Assembly: GCA_016859345.1 (NCBI GenBank)
Contig: CM029119.1
Coordinates: 7,973,912-8,037,911 of the forward strand
Direction: 5' to 3'
Length of the DNA stretch: 64,000 bases
Source of the DNA: Istiophorus platypterus
Lineage: Eukaryota > Chordata > Actinopteri > Istiophoriformes > Istiophoridae
Part shown: positions 1-12,999 of the stretch, one piece after another
Layout of the letters: the number at the start of each line of letters is the position of its first letter
How positions within the stretch are numbered: the first letter of the stretch is position 1
The notes under the pieces: generated by a model
Databases searched by the model: none
The model's input: the letters and a program-made list of their open reading frames with translations, nothing else
What the model was told of the DNA's origin: nothing
Program-made: the position numbers and the translations under genes

Positions 1-89
1 AAACCTTTATAAAACAACTCTTATTCTATCTCTGATCCTCTCCATAGTTTGTATCCTCTTACCCTGGTGTGTGAGATAAGAGAATACAG

Positions 90-262
90 CTAAGCTCCCT
101 CGGCTCCCCCCTGAAACCTCCGGGCTGCTGTGCGTCGGGGAGCGCACGGTTCTGGACATATCCCCCCTCGGAGAAACTTCGCGGGCCAATCGGACCGCGC
201 CGGGAGAAACTTTAAACCACTCACACGGCGGAGGGGGCGGGGACGTCTGGCCTGCGAAATGA
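90..262. promoter_or_regulatory. CpG-rich promoter-like block at the left edge
   Basis: This short block is much richer in G+C and CpG than its surroundings. It contains a CCAAT motif (gccaatcgg near 183) and a GC-box-like run (gggggcgggg near 233), followed about 60 bases later by a TATAAA-like string near 322. No coding exon could be attached on either strand. It may be the promoter or first untranslated exon of a gene lying mostly to the left of the window. The direction of transcription cannot be decided from the sequence alone. Confidence 0.35.
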
Positions 263-299
263 GTAACAGTACGCAAACATACACCGAGTTACAATTCAC

Positions 300-2150
300 C
301 ATTGTGTCGGGCGTGTCTGCATATAAATGACTAATTAACCAAACTGAAAATTGGAGTTTAAATTCGCCTCCTCCTTTTGCTTTGAATATTGATTTTGAAC
401 AAAAAAAACAAGGTCGCTTAAATAACCTTCAATTGCATCTGGTCCCTCTTCTCATAATTAAGAAACCCAGAGTCTATGAATATGCAAACATTGTTCATTT
501 CAAATGTTTTGCTGACCTGACCTGTAAGGGTGAGCTTTTAAGTTCCCAGCATACGCTTGTGTAACTTGGGTATTGGACCAGGGTCGATTTCCAAACGCGC
601 TGCGATGTCACAAAGCACTGGCGCGCATTTTGCGTCTTAAAGTCAAATCTAAGGTGAGCGATGAACCAAGTTCCCAACTCAGCGGATGGATGTGAAATCT
701 GCCCTCGACGGTGAGGTAACAGTGAGAGGAAGACGTTTTTTTTTTTTGCGGAGGGAGATTTCTAATATATGAAAAGCTTTATTTTTATCTAAGCATGCTC
801 AGGGGATTTGGGATGTTGAGAAAGACAACCTCAGGCAATTATAATAATGCTGAATGACTTTCTTTGCGTTTACGTCTAAGAACCACGACCCAAACAGAAA
901 ATGGGTCTAAAAGAACATTTATAGAAGTTTTTATAAACAAGAATCCACTGCTATAAAAACCAGCTTCACAAAGCTGTAAACATTATTCAGCAGGCTACTT
1001 AACATCAGCTTAATTCAACAACCATGTCAAAAGCATCTGAAATGTGAGAAAATGTATTTATGTTCTTGAGACTTGAAGTAAATAAAGGCTAAATAAAATG
1101 AAGTAAGAAAAAGTGGTGACATAAAGCATTAGTCCCAGTTCATTAATGCTAACCTGATTGTCAGACCCACGATAAATGATGGTGATGATGATGAAGATTT
1201 TGCCTCCTCAGGGTGGTGTACCCTCTGCCCTTTACCCCGCTGAGCTTCTCATTCATGTTGCGGTATTTATAACCAAATCAAATATTCTTTTGTGCTAACA
1301 TTGCCATCCATCTCCCTGAGCCAGCGACTTTCAGTGTGCATTTGTTTTGGCGCGCGTGTGTCTGTGCACGTGATGAAAGTCTAGGCCCTGCCGATGGAGT
1401 TATGACAAGGCCTCAGACGGACACAAAGGCATATGTGCAGAAATCCAGCTGCTTTATTGTCTGCAGCAGGACAGAGCTTTGTTTTCCGCAGGGCATTTCA
1501 AAAGCAGCAGAGTTTAAAGAGCAGAGCAATGGGTGGGGGCTCCGGTCAAAGAAAAATGAATACATTAATGCCTAAAGTTAGCTATGGGTTTCAGAAATAT
1601 GTCATAGCATCGACGCGTGCACGGGAAAGGCAAACATTGACAGTCAAAATTACACACTTTGTGAAACCCGTTGGTGTGCATGTATTCATACATGTATCCA
1701 TTAAAACAATAGCACACATTCTTTGTGACCCTGCTCTGACCCAAACTACAATCTTATCCAGTCTGGATCTTATTAAATGTTTTCATGTGTCTGTGCACTT
1801 AAGATCTTGCAGTTCAAACATAGTGAGATTAAACTTATTTGAAGTGGTTATTCTCAATTTCATTTACTGAGAGTTTTCATCAGAAAAAAATAATGGAATA
1901 TGGGATGGAGGATTGGACAAAACTTGTGGGAAAACGACAGCAGTAGCAATAGTGATACTTATATGTGTAACAGTGCTTTTGATTATAACATCGGCAAAAA
2001 AAGCAACACCAAATTATTGGGACCAAGTTATCGGGACACCCTGATAATAAGGAAAATACTGCAGTATTACTTACAGTATTACTACTGCAGCAGTTCAGTC
2101 TAGAGATACCAAGTGTATGGGGACTTTTCCTGCATCTCTTTGAGACAGGG
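300..2150. other. Gene-free AT-rich stretch
   Basis: I see no exon with both coding-like translation and splice sites. The longest open frames (up to about 145 codons near 1433-1870) look random in composition and match no family I know. A (GAT)n-like run near 1180 (gatgatggtgatgatgatgaaga) is the only simple repeat of note. Confidence 0.5.
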
Positions 2151-2154
2151 TCAT

Positions 2155-2537
2155 TCTAATTCTTACGATATTGCCCAAGTGGGAAAAGGCTGTCCTTGAT
2201 TTATGTGTGGAGCAAAGGACAAGTCCAAGTCAAAAATAACCCCAAAGTTTCTTAGAGTAGAACTGGAGGCCAAGGTAATGCCATCCAAAGGAACTTTATG
2301 ATTAGATAATGTTTTTCTGAGGTGTTTATGCCTTTAGAGTCTCTGTGATAAAATCTTGTGATCAGTTGTGTATAATGCAGTGCAAAGATCAAACAGGACA
2401 AGTATAGAGGCATATTCGTTGTCTGAGGCCACGAGAAGCTCCTTAGTAACTCTCACCACACTGTCATTGTCCTATAATGTAATCTAAATCCTAACTGAAA
2501 ATCCTCAAACATACCATTCAAGTACAGACAATCGCAT

Positions 2538-2582
<45 letters not shown>

Positions 2583-2770
2583 AAATAGTTTAAAGGCCTA
2601 TAGCTGGCTAAAAAATCTAGACCAAGAGTAGGCTTTTTAAGACAAGCCTTAATTACTGTAACCTTAAAAGCCTGCAGTATGTAGCCTCTTGACAAAGATA
2701 AAATAATTCTAATGATTTGATATGTAAGTGTTAACTTAAAGCATCCTCAAACAGCCTAGTTGGGAGTAGA
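2155..2770 (-). repeat. Degenerate interspersed repeat fragment, possibly LINE-derived
   Basis: From about 2180 to 2760 the sequence matches, by memory, a long interspersed repeat seen in many percomorph genomes; phrases such as gataaaatcttgtgatcag and ggctttttaagacaagcctt are typical. Read on the minus strand it resembles the decayed C-terminal part of a non-LTR retrotransposon reverse transcriptase, with many stops and gaps. A homopolymer block of about 36 T followed by about 10 A (2540-2585) interrupts it, probably through slippage. The family name is uncertain. It is a fossil and not functional. Confidence 0.5.
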
Positions 2771-2784
2771 CGACGACATTTTTG

Positions 2785-2900
2785 CAAACGCTTTCTTTCT
2801 TTCTTTCTTTGCAATCGCTTTCTTGCAGAGTTAGATGAGAAGATCCACTCTCATGTTTATACAGCAAATATGAAGCAACAACTCCTTTAAGTTAAATTCT
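2785..2900 (+). repeat. Tetranucleotide run plus short copy of a dispersed foldback-type repeat
   Basis: A short (CTTT)n run near 2790-2810 is followed by a stretch (gagttagatgagaagatcc through gcaaatatgaagc) that matches the core of the same dispersed repeat found near 8190, 41700, 56500 and 61820. The copy is truncated. The match is by eye to the other copies here and to remembered fish sequence. Confidence 0.55.
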
Positions 2901-2904
2901 GGTT

Positions 2905-5040
2905 TATCCATCCATACAAATTTGTTTATTTGATCTTTTGCCTTCTCCATGATTTATATATAATAAAACATTTTGTTGTATTACTAGAATCCTTCACCCG
3001 AAAACAATAGCAAATTACACATCGGTGTGCAGACCTGCATTCAAAGATCGTTACTACTAAAGGTCAGTGTGAGTATGTGAACCATCAGACCTGTTCTTTT
3101 TTTATGGTCTGCATCAACATCTCGGACTGTGATCAAACACGATCTGCATTCTCACTGGCTCGCCAATGAGAGCGTCTTCAAACGGCACTGTTGTACGCAT
3201 ACAAGACTTTGCATGCAAGTGTTAGTACTGTGTCTATATACTTGGTATACTGTATTCCTTTATGTGTGGGTGCATGCTAACACAGAGAGGATGTAGTGAC
3301 AGTGTGGTGTTACTGGTATTTATGGGACCTTGACTTTGTGTGTAACTTTCTCTCGCTGTCTCTTCTCGCTATTTCTGACACAAGAGACCCTTTTCAAGCA
3401 GGTAGTGTCTTTCATACATACTAACAATGTCTGTTTACAAGGTTTTAAATGAGCAAGAGCAATTCAGAAATATTTCATATGATAATTTTAGCTCCATTCA
3501 GTGTTGGGAGTCAGAAATTTACAGTTGTATAGGTTGGATATATGAGACCTCCTTTAATCTGCTGACAAATCTTTTATGCTGAGTATTAAATACTGTTCCC
3601 CATGCAACAACTAATGCCATGTCAGACATGCAAGTTTAGCTTGCTAGTTATGGAATGGAATATTTTTCAATCGACTTGACAATGCAATGATAAAAACCTG
3701 CCTTCGAAAATATTTTAAAGCTTATAGACATCCAAAAAGTGCATTAATAGTCAAAATGCTTCAACTATTTCAGGGATTTGTTTCCTCCTTTGATTATCTT
3801 CTGAGGCCAGTCTGTTGCATTTTGGCTATTAAAAAATCATAGGAATTTCACATGTTCTGTCTCTGTAAAACAACAAAAGATCAAAATCTGAAGACCTCAA
3901 ATTTTAATGTGTAATCAAATTGTTGCTGAGCAACACTCTTTGTTCATAAAAGGGAGTGAACGCAACCATTAGATGACCAAATACAAGGCTGAATGGGTGT
4001 AGAGGTTCTGTATTATTCAAACAAGTTTGGTGTAGAAGCTGTGTGTCCATCTAAGATGTCCCAGCTGAAACACCAGAGGATGACCTGATCCGAGACGAGA
4101 TGTTGAGATGTCTTTCCCAGACATTTCAGCAGCTTCCCATGGCACCTCAGTGCTAATCCAGTTGATCTGACATCGCTGCTGTTTGTTTTCCTGCACAGTG
4201 TCATCTATCTGCTGGTAATGAGATCTAAGACCTTGACGGGATACTCTGATAATCAGCCTAAGTTCACGGTAGCAGAAAATATGCCCTTCCCGCCACAGGA
4301 TTGTGCTGCGTCTTGGGTTTTGCCCAGCTAGTGGGGATAGTCATGGGAAACAATATTAAAGTTTCTGTGGAATCAGGATCAAACAATGTGGTGACTTATC
4401 GAGTTATGAGATGAGAAACATCTTGATATCCTGAATGCCAGAAGACATAATTCATTTACTGAGGAAAATCACATTCTTTAACATACACTTGAGTTGGATT
4501 TTTTTATCAAGCTGAAAACAGGGCAAAAGAAAATTCACACTTTGATCATTTCTTTATATGTACTAAAGTAATGTGAATGTTGTTGTTGTGATGGCTTTTG
4601 TTCCTTAACATTTTTTTCCACATTATCTACAACTACAATGCGGCTGCAAGATCCACAAAGCATCACAGGCTTTGGACATAAAATGGATGTGCAACCCCTC
4701 TTTCATGCCTTTTGTATCGTTGCGTATGTAGTTATAGGAAAAAGGTTGTCTGACTACTCCCATACTCCACTTTAGCTCTGTGTTGTGATGAGTCAGTGGG
4801 AGCACCGAGGCCGATACTTTCCCACCTCCACGTGCAGGTGAAGGGGTTCCTGGTCGAATGGCGGCCAGGGGCTGTGAGAAGAACCGACTCTGGGAGCTCA
4901 GAAAAAGTCGTGCTGATATTTACCCTCTAAGCCCCTATGAGAGCCTCATGTGAAAACTGACACCTGCTCTCTCATTGCACTTTCTCAGGATCCTAATTGT
5001 GTATGTTTGTTTGTATGACAGTAAATTTCCCTTTGTGCCT
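2905..5040. other. Gene-free stretch
   Basis: No coding exon, RNA gene or mobile-element protein was recognised. Open frames here are short and of random composition. The piece at 4800-4930 is moderately GC-rich and unique-looking but has no visible function. Confidence 0.5.
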
Positions 5041-5050
5041 CTCATCTCGG

Positions 5051-5058
5051 TTTGTGTT

Positions 5059-5123
<65 letters not shown>

Positions 5124-5160
5124 GCGTGCGTGCGTGTGCGTGCGTGTGTTTGCGCACGTG
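5051..5160 (+). repeat. (TG)n microsatellite, impure at its 3' end
   Basis: A run of alternating TG about 75 bases long grades into TGCG/TGTGCG units and ends at a gcgcacgtg string. The purine-pyrimidine alternation continues through the CG-containing part. The open frame across it, made of Cys and Val codons, is only a by-product of the repeat. Confidence 0.95.
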
Positions 5161-5164
5161 ACTG

Positions 5165-6185
5165 TGTGTTAGTGTAAAGCCCAGTGGGAAACTGAATACA
5201 AGAGGGCCCTACACCAGATAAACAGAGGCAGAGAGGGCTGATAGCAAACGCAGCTGGAAACGCGCAAACACCCTGAGAATGCTCACTAATGCTTTTCTAA
5301 ACATGTAATAGATCACTTAGCTGCACTGTCACAATACTCTCATATGGCCCTTGTATGCTTTAATCTCCTCCGCTGGGATCTCACATAAATTCTGCATGAA
5401 AATATGTCCTATGTGTTGTTATATTCAGAGGAATTATCTCATGATTTAGTCAGTATGACACAAATCACAAGAGATTTGTTTGTGGCAGCTGGGATCAAGT
5501 CTCAGTTTACACATGCTCTGCAGTAATCTCTCACACATTTGCAACAACTCTCTTCTCTTTTGGTCTTTCTCTTACAATTCACAGTGTCCCTCACATGCAT
5601 ACACGGTCTTGTTAAAGTTTATTACACTTGGTTCATCTCATCCATCTTTGTCATCTGTGTTTATGTCTCTTTTAAAGCAACTTCTGACAAATCATTTTTT
5701 AAAAAAGTTCTTTTAAGACGGTCGTTTAAAACTTCTTCATGGCTCTACACTTGAGGATTCCACTTTGCATTCAACAGCTCCAAATATAACCTAATTATAG
5801 TGTCTGGGGTCAGAGGTCACAGCTGGGTGCCCTAGGGACTTTTCATTAGCAAAATGGAGGGAAGAAGCTGCAGGTGTCTAAAAAGGAACTCTCTCTATTG
5901 TGCCCAAATTTGGGGAGTTCTCTATTGTGCCTGAATCATAGTTTTAAAGTCCATCTTTTCAAAGCTTTTTTCCTCCATTTTTTCCCCCTCAAACATATTA
6001 TTTGTGCATTATGCAATGTGTTAAATGACCATTTTGACAACTCGACTGAATTGTCAACAGAGGAAAAATTTTGTCAGCAGGGGTTTAATTAAGTGCATTT
6101 AATGAAATACCACCACCATGTTCATCGGGAAATATTCTACCTTGTTGTAAAACCACATTTGACAGCTACAGTTATTAGTTACCTA
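5165..6185. other. Gene-free AT-rich stretch
   Basis: No supported gene was found. Open frames between 5480 and 6090 are T-rich and lack splice-site support or recognisable homology. Confidence 0.5.
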
Positions 6186-6189
6186 ATGG

Positions 6190-6575
6190 ATTAAGACTTT
6201 TTAAAATTTACAAACCTATAATTAGCTTATGAAATGCAGTGCACTGAACTATCCAATAGTAAAGTCATTGAACACCTCAACTTATTACAACCTACTCAAC
6301 TTACTCTAACAACTAAATGAAAATGACACTCTAATGCATCAGTTGTAATAATCCATTAATGCAATGCATAATAATATAAAAGTCAGAGGAGCCAGTTCTG
6401 CATAACGAATACTTTTACACTTGATATTCCAAGTACACCTTTGTACTTTTACTTTTTAGATTTTAGATATCAGTGCAGTTCTTTTACTTTTAATTGAGTG
6501 TTTTTTTCCATGGCAGTATTATTTATTTACTTGGGTAAAAGTTTTGAATACTTCTCCTACAACCATTTGTGTATT
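6190..6575 (+). repeat. Dispersed fish repeat of the TACTTTTACTTTT type
   Basis: The segment runs from an AT-rich part (ttatgaaatgcagtgc, aatgcatcagttgtaataatcc) into repeated ACTTTTACTTT motifs and ends at ttgaatacttctcctacaacc. This order matches, from memory, a very common non-autonomous repeat of percomorph genomes that ends in gaatacttcttccaccact. A second copy in the opposite orientation lies at 59155-59740. The family name is not certain. Confidence 0.65.
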
Positions 6576-6579
6576 CAGA

Positions 6580-8160
6580 GCCAAACACTGGTCTGATTCA
6601 ACCCTGAAATTGTTTAGTAATGCAGGCTTAAGTCCTGATTAAGACAGCAAACAACTCAAGATGCCAGTATCCCATTTTGCAGTCTTTCTCCCTATACATC
6701 TGCAAACATTCAGTTTCCCTTTGAGCTTTATGTTGTTCATCTTTATTCATGTAGTTTATGTTAGAATTCATTTCCACAGTTTATGTACCTGCAGCTTTTC
6801 CAAATAGTTTCCCTTTCCTGATAATTTTTGTGTTGCTAAGTGGTTAAGATCCATTGTACTGAGACTAACTTTACTCAAGGAAAAGTGTCAATAGTGGCTT
6901 GATGTCCTTACATTGATTCTCACATTCCTCAGTGTTCAAAAGCATGCAAGGCAATAGGTTACCTCAAGGGTAAACAGGCCAGTCTCTTTTTAAGTGGTTC
7001 TTCACACAACGTTGCCGCTGCTAACTCAGACGATTTTACTTTTTACAGTTAGTGCTTGATTGCAAGTAGCAGAAAGGGATGAAGAAGCCAAAAAGAAAAC
7101 ACATTGTGGTCACCACAGAATGCAAAGGAAGTTTCCTGTGGTACTTGAGGTTTGAGGGTTAAATTTAGACTACAAAGCATCTGCAGTCAGCGCAACAGCT
7201 TTTGATTGTAGCCAGATTGAAGCAGGCATGTGTTGTAGTCCTTCATAAACGCTGCATTCCCTCATGAGAGTGTGGTAATTTGTGCAAAATTAGGTCTGTG
7301 AATGGTTTGGTCTGTTGTGTTTTTGGAGGGAAACCCACTTTAGTAATTTCCCTATAGAAGGCAGCATCTCTAGTCCCTTTCACTTCACATTTATGATACT
7401 CATTAGCTGCAATTAGCTGCATTTCACTGCCCCACTGTTTGTAATCCAGATGAGAGTATTGTTATCAGCAGCTCAGTGGTGCTATAGTAATGCCTTGGGG
7501 ATGGTGGTTGTTGGAGCCCAGTTGGAGGCCAGACAGAGGTTCTCCGCTGTCTGTCTTGTTTGCTGCTCTCCCACCCCCACACGGCTTCTAATTGGCTGAA
7601 TCAATTTTGGGGGGAAACTTACCAAGAAGCAGGATCCCTCCAAAACCGACAATAGGTATAGTGTTTTACATATGTCCACAGGAAAGACAGATGTTGTTTC
7701 TCTCAACCACATCCACATTTGAATACCCTTATTTGGATACAATGGGAGAGAATACAATGGCACTATATTTTGGCGGTCAAGGCAGATGCTTAATTTTGGC
7801 GGTCAGGACGAGTCCATGCTCTTAAACCGGTTGTAATAGACGTCTCATACTTTTGATGCTGTGGAGTTTATAGATTTTAATTCAAATTACCATTAAACTT
7901 TTGATATGATTAGAACGCATGGAGAGTGATTATTTAGTATCTTACAGTTGCCAAGTACTTTAGAGGTCTCCCTCTCTTGTGGACGGCTCTACGATGATGA
8001 ATTTATTTTTGGAAAAGTTTCAGCATCCATTCAAGAGATGGAGTCTTTTATTTAAACAAAAACAAACAAAAAAAAAAAAAAAAAAATGGCAGCTTAGAAA
8101 ATTCAGTATTAAAAGAAAATATAAAGACATTTAAGTAATAACTTGACAATAAACACAAAG
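6580..8160. other. Gene-free stretch
   Basis: No coding exon was recognised. The antisense and sense open frames at 7482-7825 show no coding signature. A poly-A run of about 18 bases lies near 8069-8086. Confidence 0.5.
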
Positions 8161-8184
8161 TGTAAAAAAGTTGAGGTTTTATAG

Positions 8185-8300
8185 AGACTAAGCTAACTGG
8201 CTGCTGGCTCCAGCTCAGTGATGTCAATATTCTTATTTATCTCTTGGCACAAAAGTGAATAAGAATATTCACTAAAATGTCAAACTGTTCCTAAGTAGGC
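8185..8300 (-). repeat. Truncated copy of the dispersed foldback-type repeat
   Basis: The string actaagctaactggctgctgg and, about 80 bases later, aaaatgtcaaactgttcct have the same order and spacing as the right arm of the foldback element at 61820-62218. Only one arm is present here. Confidence 0.6.
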
Positions 8301-8510
8301 ACTCACGGAATAGCCATAGCTATGTGACTAACTTATTATGAACAACAGAAAAAATCTCCCTTGGTGTCTTACTTTAAAAACTAGCTATCACATGTCACAT
8401 TTTATATAACACACATCAGGAACACACAGATGGAAATTGCTACAAAGTAAAAAACAAAAAAAAGAAAAAATGGATGGTCAGTTTCTTCTTTTGCTGCCTG
8501 ACCGCATTCT

Positions 8511-8562
8511 AACTCCTCCTCCTCCTTCACCTCCACCTCCTCCTCCTCCTCCTCCTCCTCCC
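8511..8562 (+). repeat. (TCC)n microsatellite
   Basis: A run of TCC/CTC triplets about 50 bases long. On the minus strand it reads as poly-glycine and on the plus strand as poly-proline, which explains the open frames here. It is a simple repeat and not a proline-rich gene. Confidence 0.9.
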
Positions 8563-8564
8563 CT

Positions 8565-9735
8565 GCACTGCATCCTGCTCTGTGAATTGAGTTTGGTCAG
8601 CCTAGGCCATCCTTGGCTGTGCAGAATATAATTAGCCTGCCTACACACATACACATGCACACACATACAGCCTTTAAACTTTAAACCCCACCGTTACAAT
8701 GGCCCACACACACAATAGACGCATGCCAATACTGTGACCCCCTCGGCTATCTCCCCCTGCACAAAAAACTCCCTGTTCATCCCGAAACCCTCCTCCCTCC
8801 TGCTCACTGAGTAGAATAATGAGACGGATAAGATTACATTTTTACATATCACATTTCACATCATATCATAGAAATAATAAACAGCTTAACAGGTGCTGAA
8901 TGTCAGCTGTTACGGTGGAGATTTGAAATCTGGCTGGTGGTCGGAATTACACCCAAAATCGCCTCGATGGCTTGAGTTTCAAGTGATGAATTTGATAACG
9001 TGTTACGCTTTCAAAGCTGAACGCTCTGAAGTTTGTAATCAAAGATGGAGCTGAGCTTTACCTTCATAAACCACTGAAAGTAATGATCTAAAGCCAATGC
9101 TTTTTACTTTTCCAAGTACAGTATAAAATCGTGGTATGATGCACAACTTACATAAATATTGCAGTGATGAAGTAATACAGCTTGTCCTTAAACTTGAAAA
9201 ACTTGCAAATACCCGAGGATGAGAGGTAAGAGGAGATGACACGAGGATAAAATAAACAGGATTAAGACATCACAAAACAGTAATTCCACCAGAATTACAA
9301 GAAGCGATTTAATGATCATTCCTGCAGTCTTAGTGGTAATCCAAGAATCTTTATGTTTCAGTCCTAAGATGACAGTTAAACTCTCTGAATAGAGACTTGG
9401 TGGGACCATAATTGTGCAGCAAATCTGAATCCAGGACGTCTTTTATCTCACATCATCTTTCATTCACTCCATTCAGACCCTTCAGTGACCTGTAGCTCAT
9501 CGCTGAACCCCTTTTGATCTGATTTTTAAAAATGCCACAGCATGCGAGCCCTTTACCCTCTCAGCACCTGCACCTCGGTGTCTTCCAGCTCATCAGCGGA
9601 ACCTGTCTTTTAAAAATGTATACATCTGTTGCAAATGAGGTAGCCTTTGTGGGGGGAAAAGCCTTGAGGGGCCCGCCAAAATTTGCTGTCTCCCTGGCTC
9701 CATCACTGAGTAAACCCCAACCCCTGGCTTCTCTG
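8565..9735. other. Gene-free stretch
   Basis: No recognisable coding exon. Minus-strand open frames at 9039-9409 are hydrophobic-looking but lack initiation context, splice sites or recognisable homology. Confidence 0.45.
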
Positions 9736-9736
9736 A

Positions 9737-9798
9737 CCCTCTCTCTCTGTCTCTGTCTCTCACACACACACACACAAACACATACATACACACACACC
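9737..9798 (+). repeat. (CT)n/(CA)n compound microsatellite
   Basis: A short CTCTGTCTCT tract runs directly into (CA)n with a few interruptions. Confidence 0.9.
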
Positions 9799-10343
9799 TC
9801 TTACTTCAGGGGTATCATATCACCTATCCCTTGGGGTATTGTGGTGCAAGGCTGGATGTTCTCATGATAACAAATGTATTTGAATATATACAACAGGTGG
9901 CTGTTTGTTGACTTTTCCATTATTTTCATAGTTTCATTCATTCAGCAGTATTTAGTTTTAATCATTTCATTAGGAATTCCTCATAGCGTACCAGAGGTGA
10001 TAAATATTTATCTCACGGCTCCATGTGGTTGTTTGGCTTCATTTTTCTTCATCTGACCCAAGACTGTTGAACTAAGGAAGCTGATAGGAGGGAAGAAAGA
10101 GGTGAGACAAAGCAGAGTCTGTCTTTTGACTGAGTGACTCTTCAACAGAGGTTGTTTCTTTCTGCAGTGAACTGTGTCGTCCTGCAGGGAAGTGCAGACG
10201 AGTGAGAAACCAAAGTAAAAGCAGAAAAGGGAACTTACAGAATAACTGGAGCATGGAGTATAGTCCTGAATTGCCCGAAACACTCATGCATGCTCACAAA
10301 TGCGTGAGTGAGTATACTTTTCCTCTCTGTGAAACATACTTGT

Positions 10344-10380
10344 ACACACACACACACACACACACACAACTCACACACAT
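10344..10380 (+). repeat. (CA)n microsatellite
   Basis: Perfect CA units over about 26 bases, then an interrupted tail. Confidence 0.9.
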
Positions 10381-10384
10381 GAAA

Positions 10385-12690
10385 AAACACATTCATACAT
10401 AGTCTCAGCTCAAGGATTTTGGACCTATCTGCACATGTATGCAGGCTAATCAGGGCCTCTTCACAGACAGAAAGCAAAGGGTCACTCAGGGTGAGATGTT
10501 TGTGATGGAAATTTGGACGGCAGGCGTAGGAAAACAAAGCTAGAGACAAGACGCCCCAGAGACAACATACTTTACACATGAGATAACACACATTGAGGAG
10601 TTACAAAAAAAAAAAAAATCCTTAAAAAAGGATAACAAAACCTATTCTCATTCTTGTTACTGATAAATAGCTGCTGTGCAGACACTTTCACTAAATTACA
10701 AGAGAACTTTTGGATCTAGAAACTATTTTGTCTATACAATTAACCTTTAGAGCGGTTGTAGAGAGACTTATTTTAAATTCATTTTTATCAAGTTCTAAGA
10801 TTAGAAAAAGTTTTAGTGGAATCTACACAGACAAATTCACAAGGTTATAGATTAAATTCATCCTCATTTTGCCGTGGGTTACATAGCAGAGTGAATGACA
10901 ATCTTATTTGACTTTTCTTAATATTACAAATTCTTAAACGTTGGCTGTTTCCTTTCATCCAAGCTGCTGCAAATAAATCATGTTACTCCATTCCCAACTA
11001 TCTACATAAAGCAAGTACGGACAAACTATTCCACTGATTGCATATGATCCAGTGGTGAAGTTATCACGTCTGGTCATTCCTTCACCACTAGAGCCCAGAA
11101 CATATAACTTTAACAGGGCATATAGTGCATAGATCAGGGGCATCCGATGGAACCGCCGCGCCTCACTGAGAAATCACACAAAGATGGGATTTAATGGCCC
11201 TTCGATTGAGCGGTTCTGAAAAGCCAACCTCTGACCCCCAGCCTTGACCCCTGGCAACCCCTCCCATCCTCCAGGGTCCAGGGCTCGTCATTGGTCATTT
11301 GTCAAACTCCTCACACTGATCTGATTACCGTCCAATTTGGGATCTGCCGACTACACACTTCTCGGCTCAAGACAAGCTGCTTTCAGCAACTTTACATGAC
11401 AACAAATAGCTGGATCGTTGTGGGAAGAGTAAAGGGACGAGTATTTGTTCTATTCAGGCGGGAAAGATGGACAAAATGGTAGATAGATGGCAAACTAGGT
11501 ATCTACTAATGAAAACTGATACAATTGGATCTGTGTTAAAACCGTTCAAGAAAGCACATTGTAGTCATATTTCCTATTGAATCATAGGTCAACAAAACAA
11601 ATAGGATGATGTAAAATAGGAGGATGAACAGATGAATCATCAAATGATTCATCCAAACTAAACATTTCTCATACTGTTCCCATCCAAATTGAATGACATT
11701 ATCCAAACACTGGAATCTCCTGTGTTCATCATTTAAGTATTCCAGTAAATATGTCTATTAGTTCAAAGCTGTTTTCACAAACACAGCCCTAATTACTCAG
11801 TGTCATTATATTCGAGTGAAAGATTCTGAGTGTAAAATGTCTCACAATGGAACAAAAAAATGCATTCACACCATGGAGACTAATTTTTGCAAAAAAACCC
11901 CACAGTGCAGATTCAGGTTTTACTTTGGGTGCGTACATAATTCTTGGGCGGTAGCGCAAATGGCCGGGATTTCTGAATAAATCTAATTTTTAACGAGTGA
12001 AGAAGATTTTGGACACAACCCGGGTTACATCTGAAATTGGTGCAGCTAAAGTCATCTGCACGGCTTTGCATGATAGGTTTGAGAGGCTAGGTGATGCAGG
12101 GAGTACTCTCAGTCCGGCACTAGCTGGCGAACCATGGTAGTTGGCGAGACGACAACTTAACGGGCTAGCATGATCATGCAAGTTCTAGCCAGTGATTCTG
12201 AGCTTCTTTCTTTCCTAACGCTTGGCAGTTCACCCCCACCCACCAAGAGTTTTAGTGAAGATGGGGAGAAACTCTCTGAGCCAACCCGCTGTCTAAGTGC
12301 TTGTTACCAGTTGGGGCTGACAGTTCTGCTGGTACCAGTGTTTAAATCTAGCATTTTGTTCTCAGTATTGCAAATCGCTTCATTCAATAAAAAGAGTAAT
12401 CCAAGCGGGGTTAAAAGCTCTCCGTGTTAGCCAGCTTGTTAACAGTCAGTTAGCAACAGCCAAATATTCTCTTTTGCAAAGTTGATTCTGATGTGGAAAA
12501 TTCGTGTGGGTTCATTCAATCAGTTCCACTGATGCACAGATTTAATTGACATTAATGTGGGACTGGGTCTTTGGCAAAAAAAAAAAGAAAAGCTAATAAG
12601 CTCTTTAATCAAATCATCATTTTCAAAAGCTACAAAATGTCACGAATAACGGTATATGTTAACAGTGTAATATATGCTCTGTAGGTCTGT
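10385..12690. other. Gene-free stretch with a possible conserved block near 11160-11290
   Basis: No coding exon could be assembled. The piece at about 11160-11290 is GC-richer, free of simple repeats and unique-looking, the kind of sequence that often proves to be a conserved non-coding element, but I cannot test conservation. The part at 11930-12440 is also of mixed composition and may be an old repeat. Confidence 0.4.
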
Positions 12691-12699
12691 GTCTACTGT

Positions 12700-12735
12700 G
12701 TGTGTGTATATACATACATATATATATATATATTC
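12700..12735 (+). repeat. (TG)n/(TA)n compound microsatellite
   Basis: A tgtgtgtgta start changes into tatatacatacatatatatatatat. Confidence 0.85.
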
Positions 12736-12816
12736 ATGTTTTGTGTGAGTTAATATTCGTATTCTGACTGCTCTGAAAATCTAAAGCAAGCAGCTTGTAT
12801 ACGTATGCACATGCAT

Positions 12817-12867
12817 GTGCACACACACAAACACACAAGCACACACACACACACACACACACGCACG

Positions 12868-12906
<39 letters not shown>

Positions 12907-12953
12907 TACCCCACCCCCAAAACAAACCTTCGTCTGGCCAACACGAATACACA

Positions 12954-12998
<45 letters not shown>
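12817..12998 (+). repeat. Two (CA)n arrays separated by about 50 bases
   Basis: The first array (about 12820-12905) contains CACG units in its middle. A non-repetitive spacer (about 12906-12950) follows, then a second purer array (about 12951-12998). All open frames here, made of Thr/His on one strand and Val/Cys on the other, derive from the repeat. Confidence 0.95.

Positions 12999-12999
<1 letters not shown>

Noticed and set aside
1433..1870. 145-codon open frame
   Set aside because: No recognisable motif, random composition, and no splice or promoter support.
2155..2770. A functional retrotransposon or retroviral gene
   Set aside because: Only decayed fragments remain, with stops and gaps in all frames.
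8437..8666. Proline-rich and glycine-rich frames
   Set aside because: Caused by the (TCC)n microsatellite; no flanking coding sequence.
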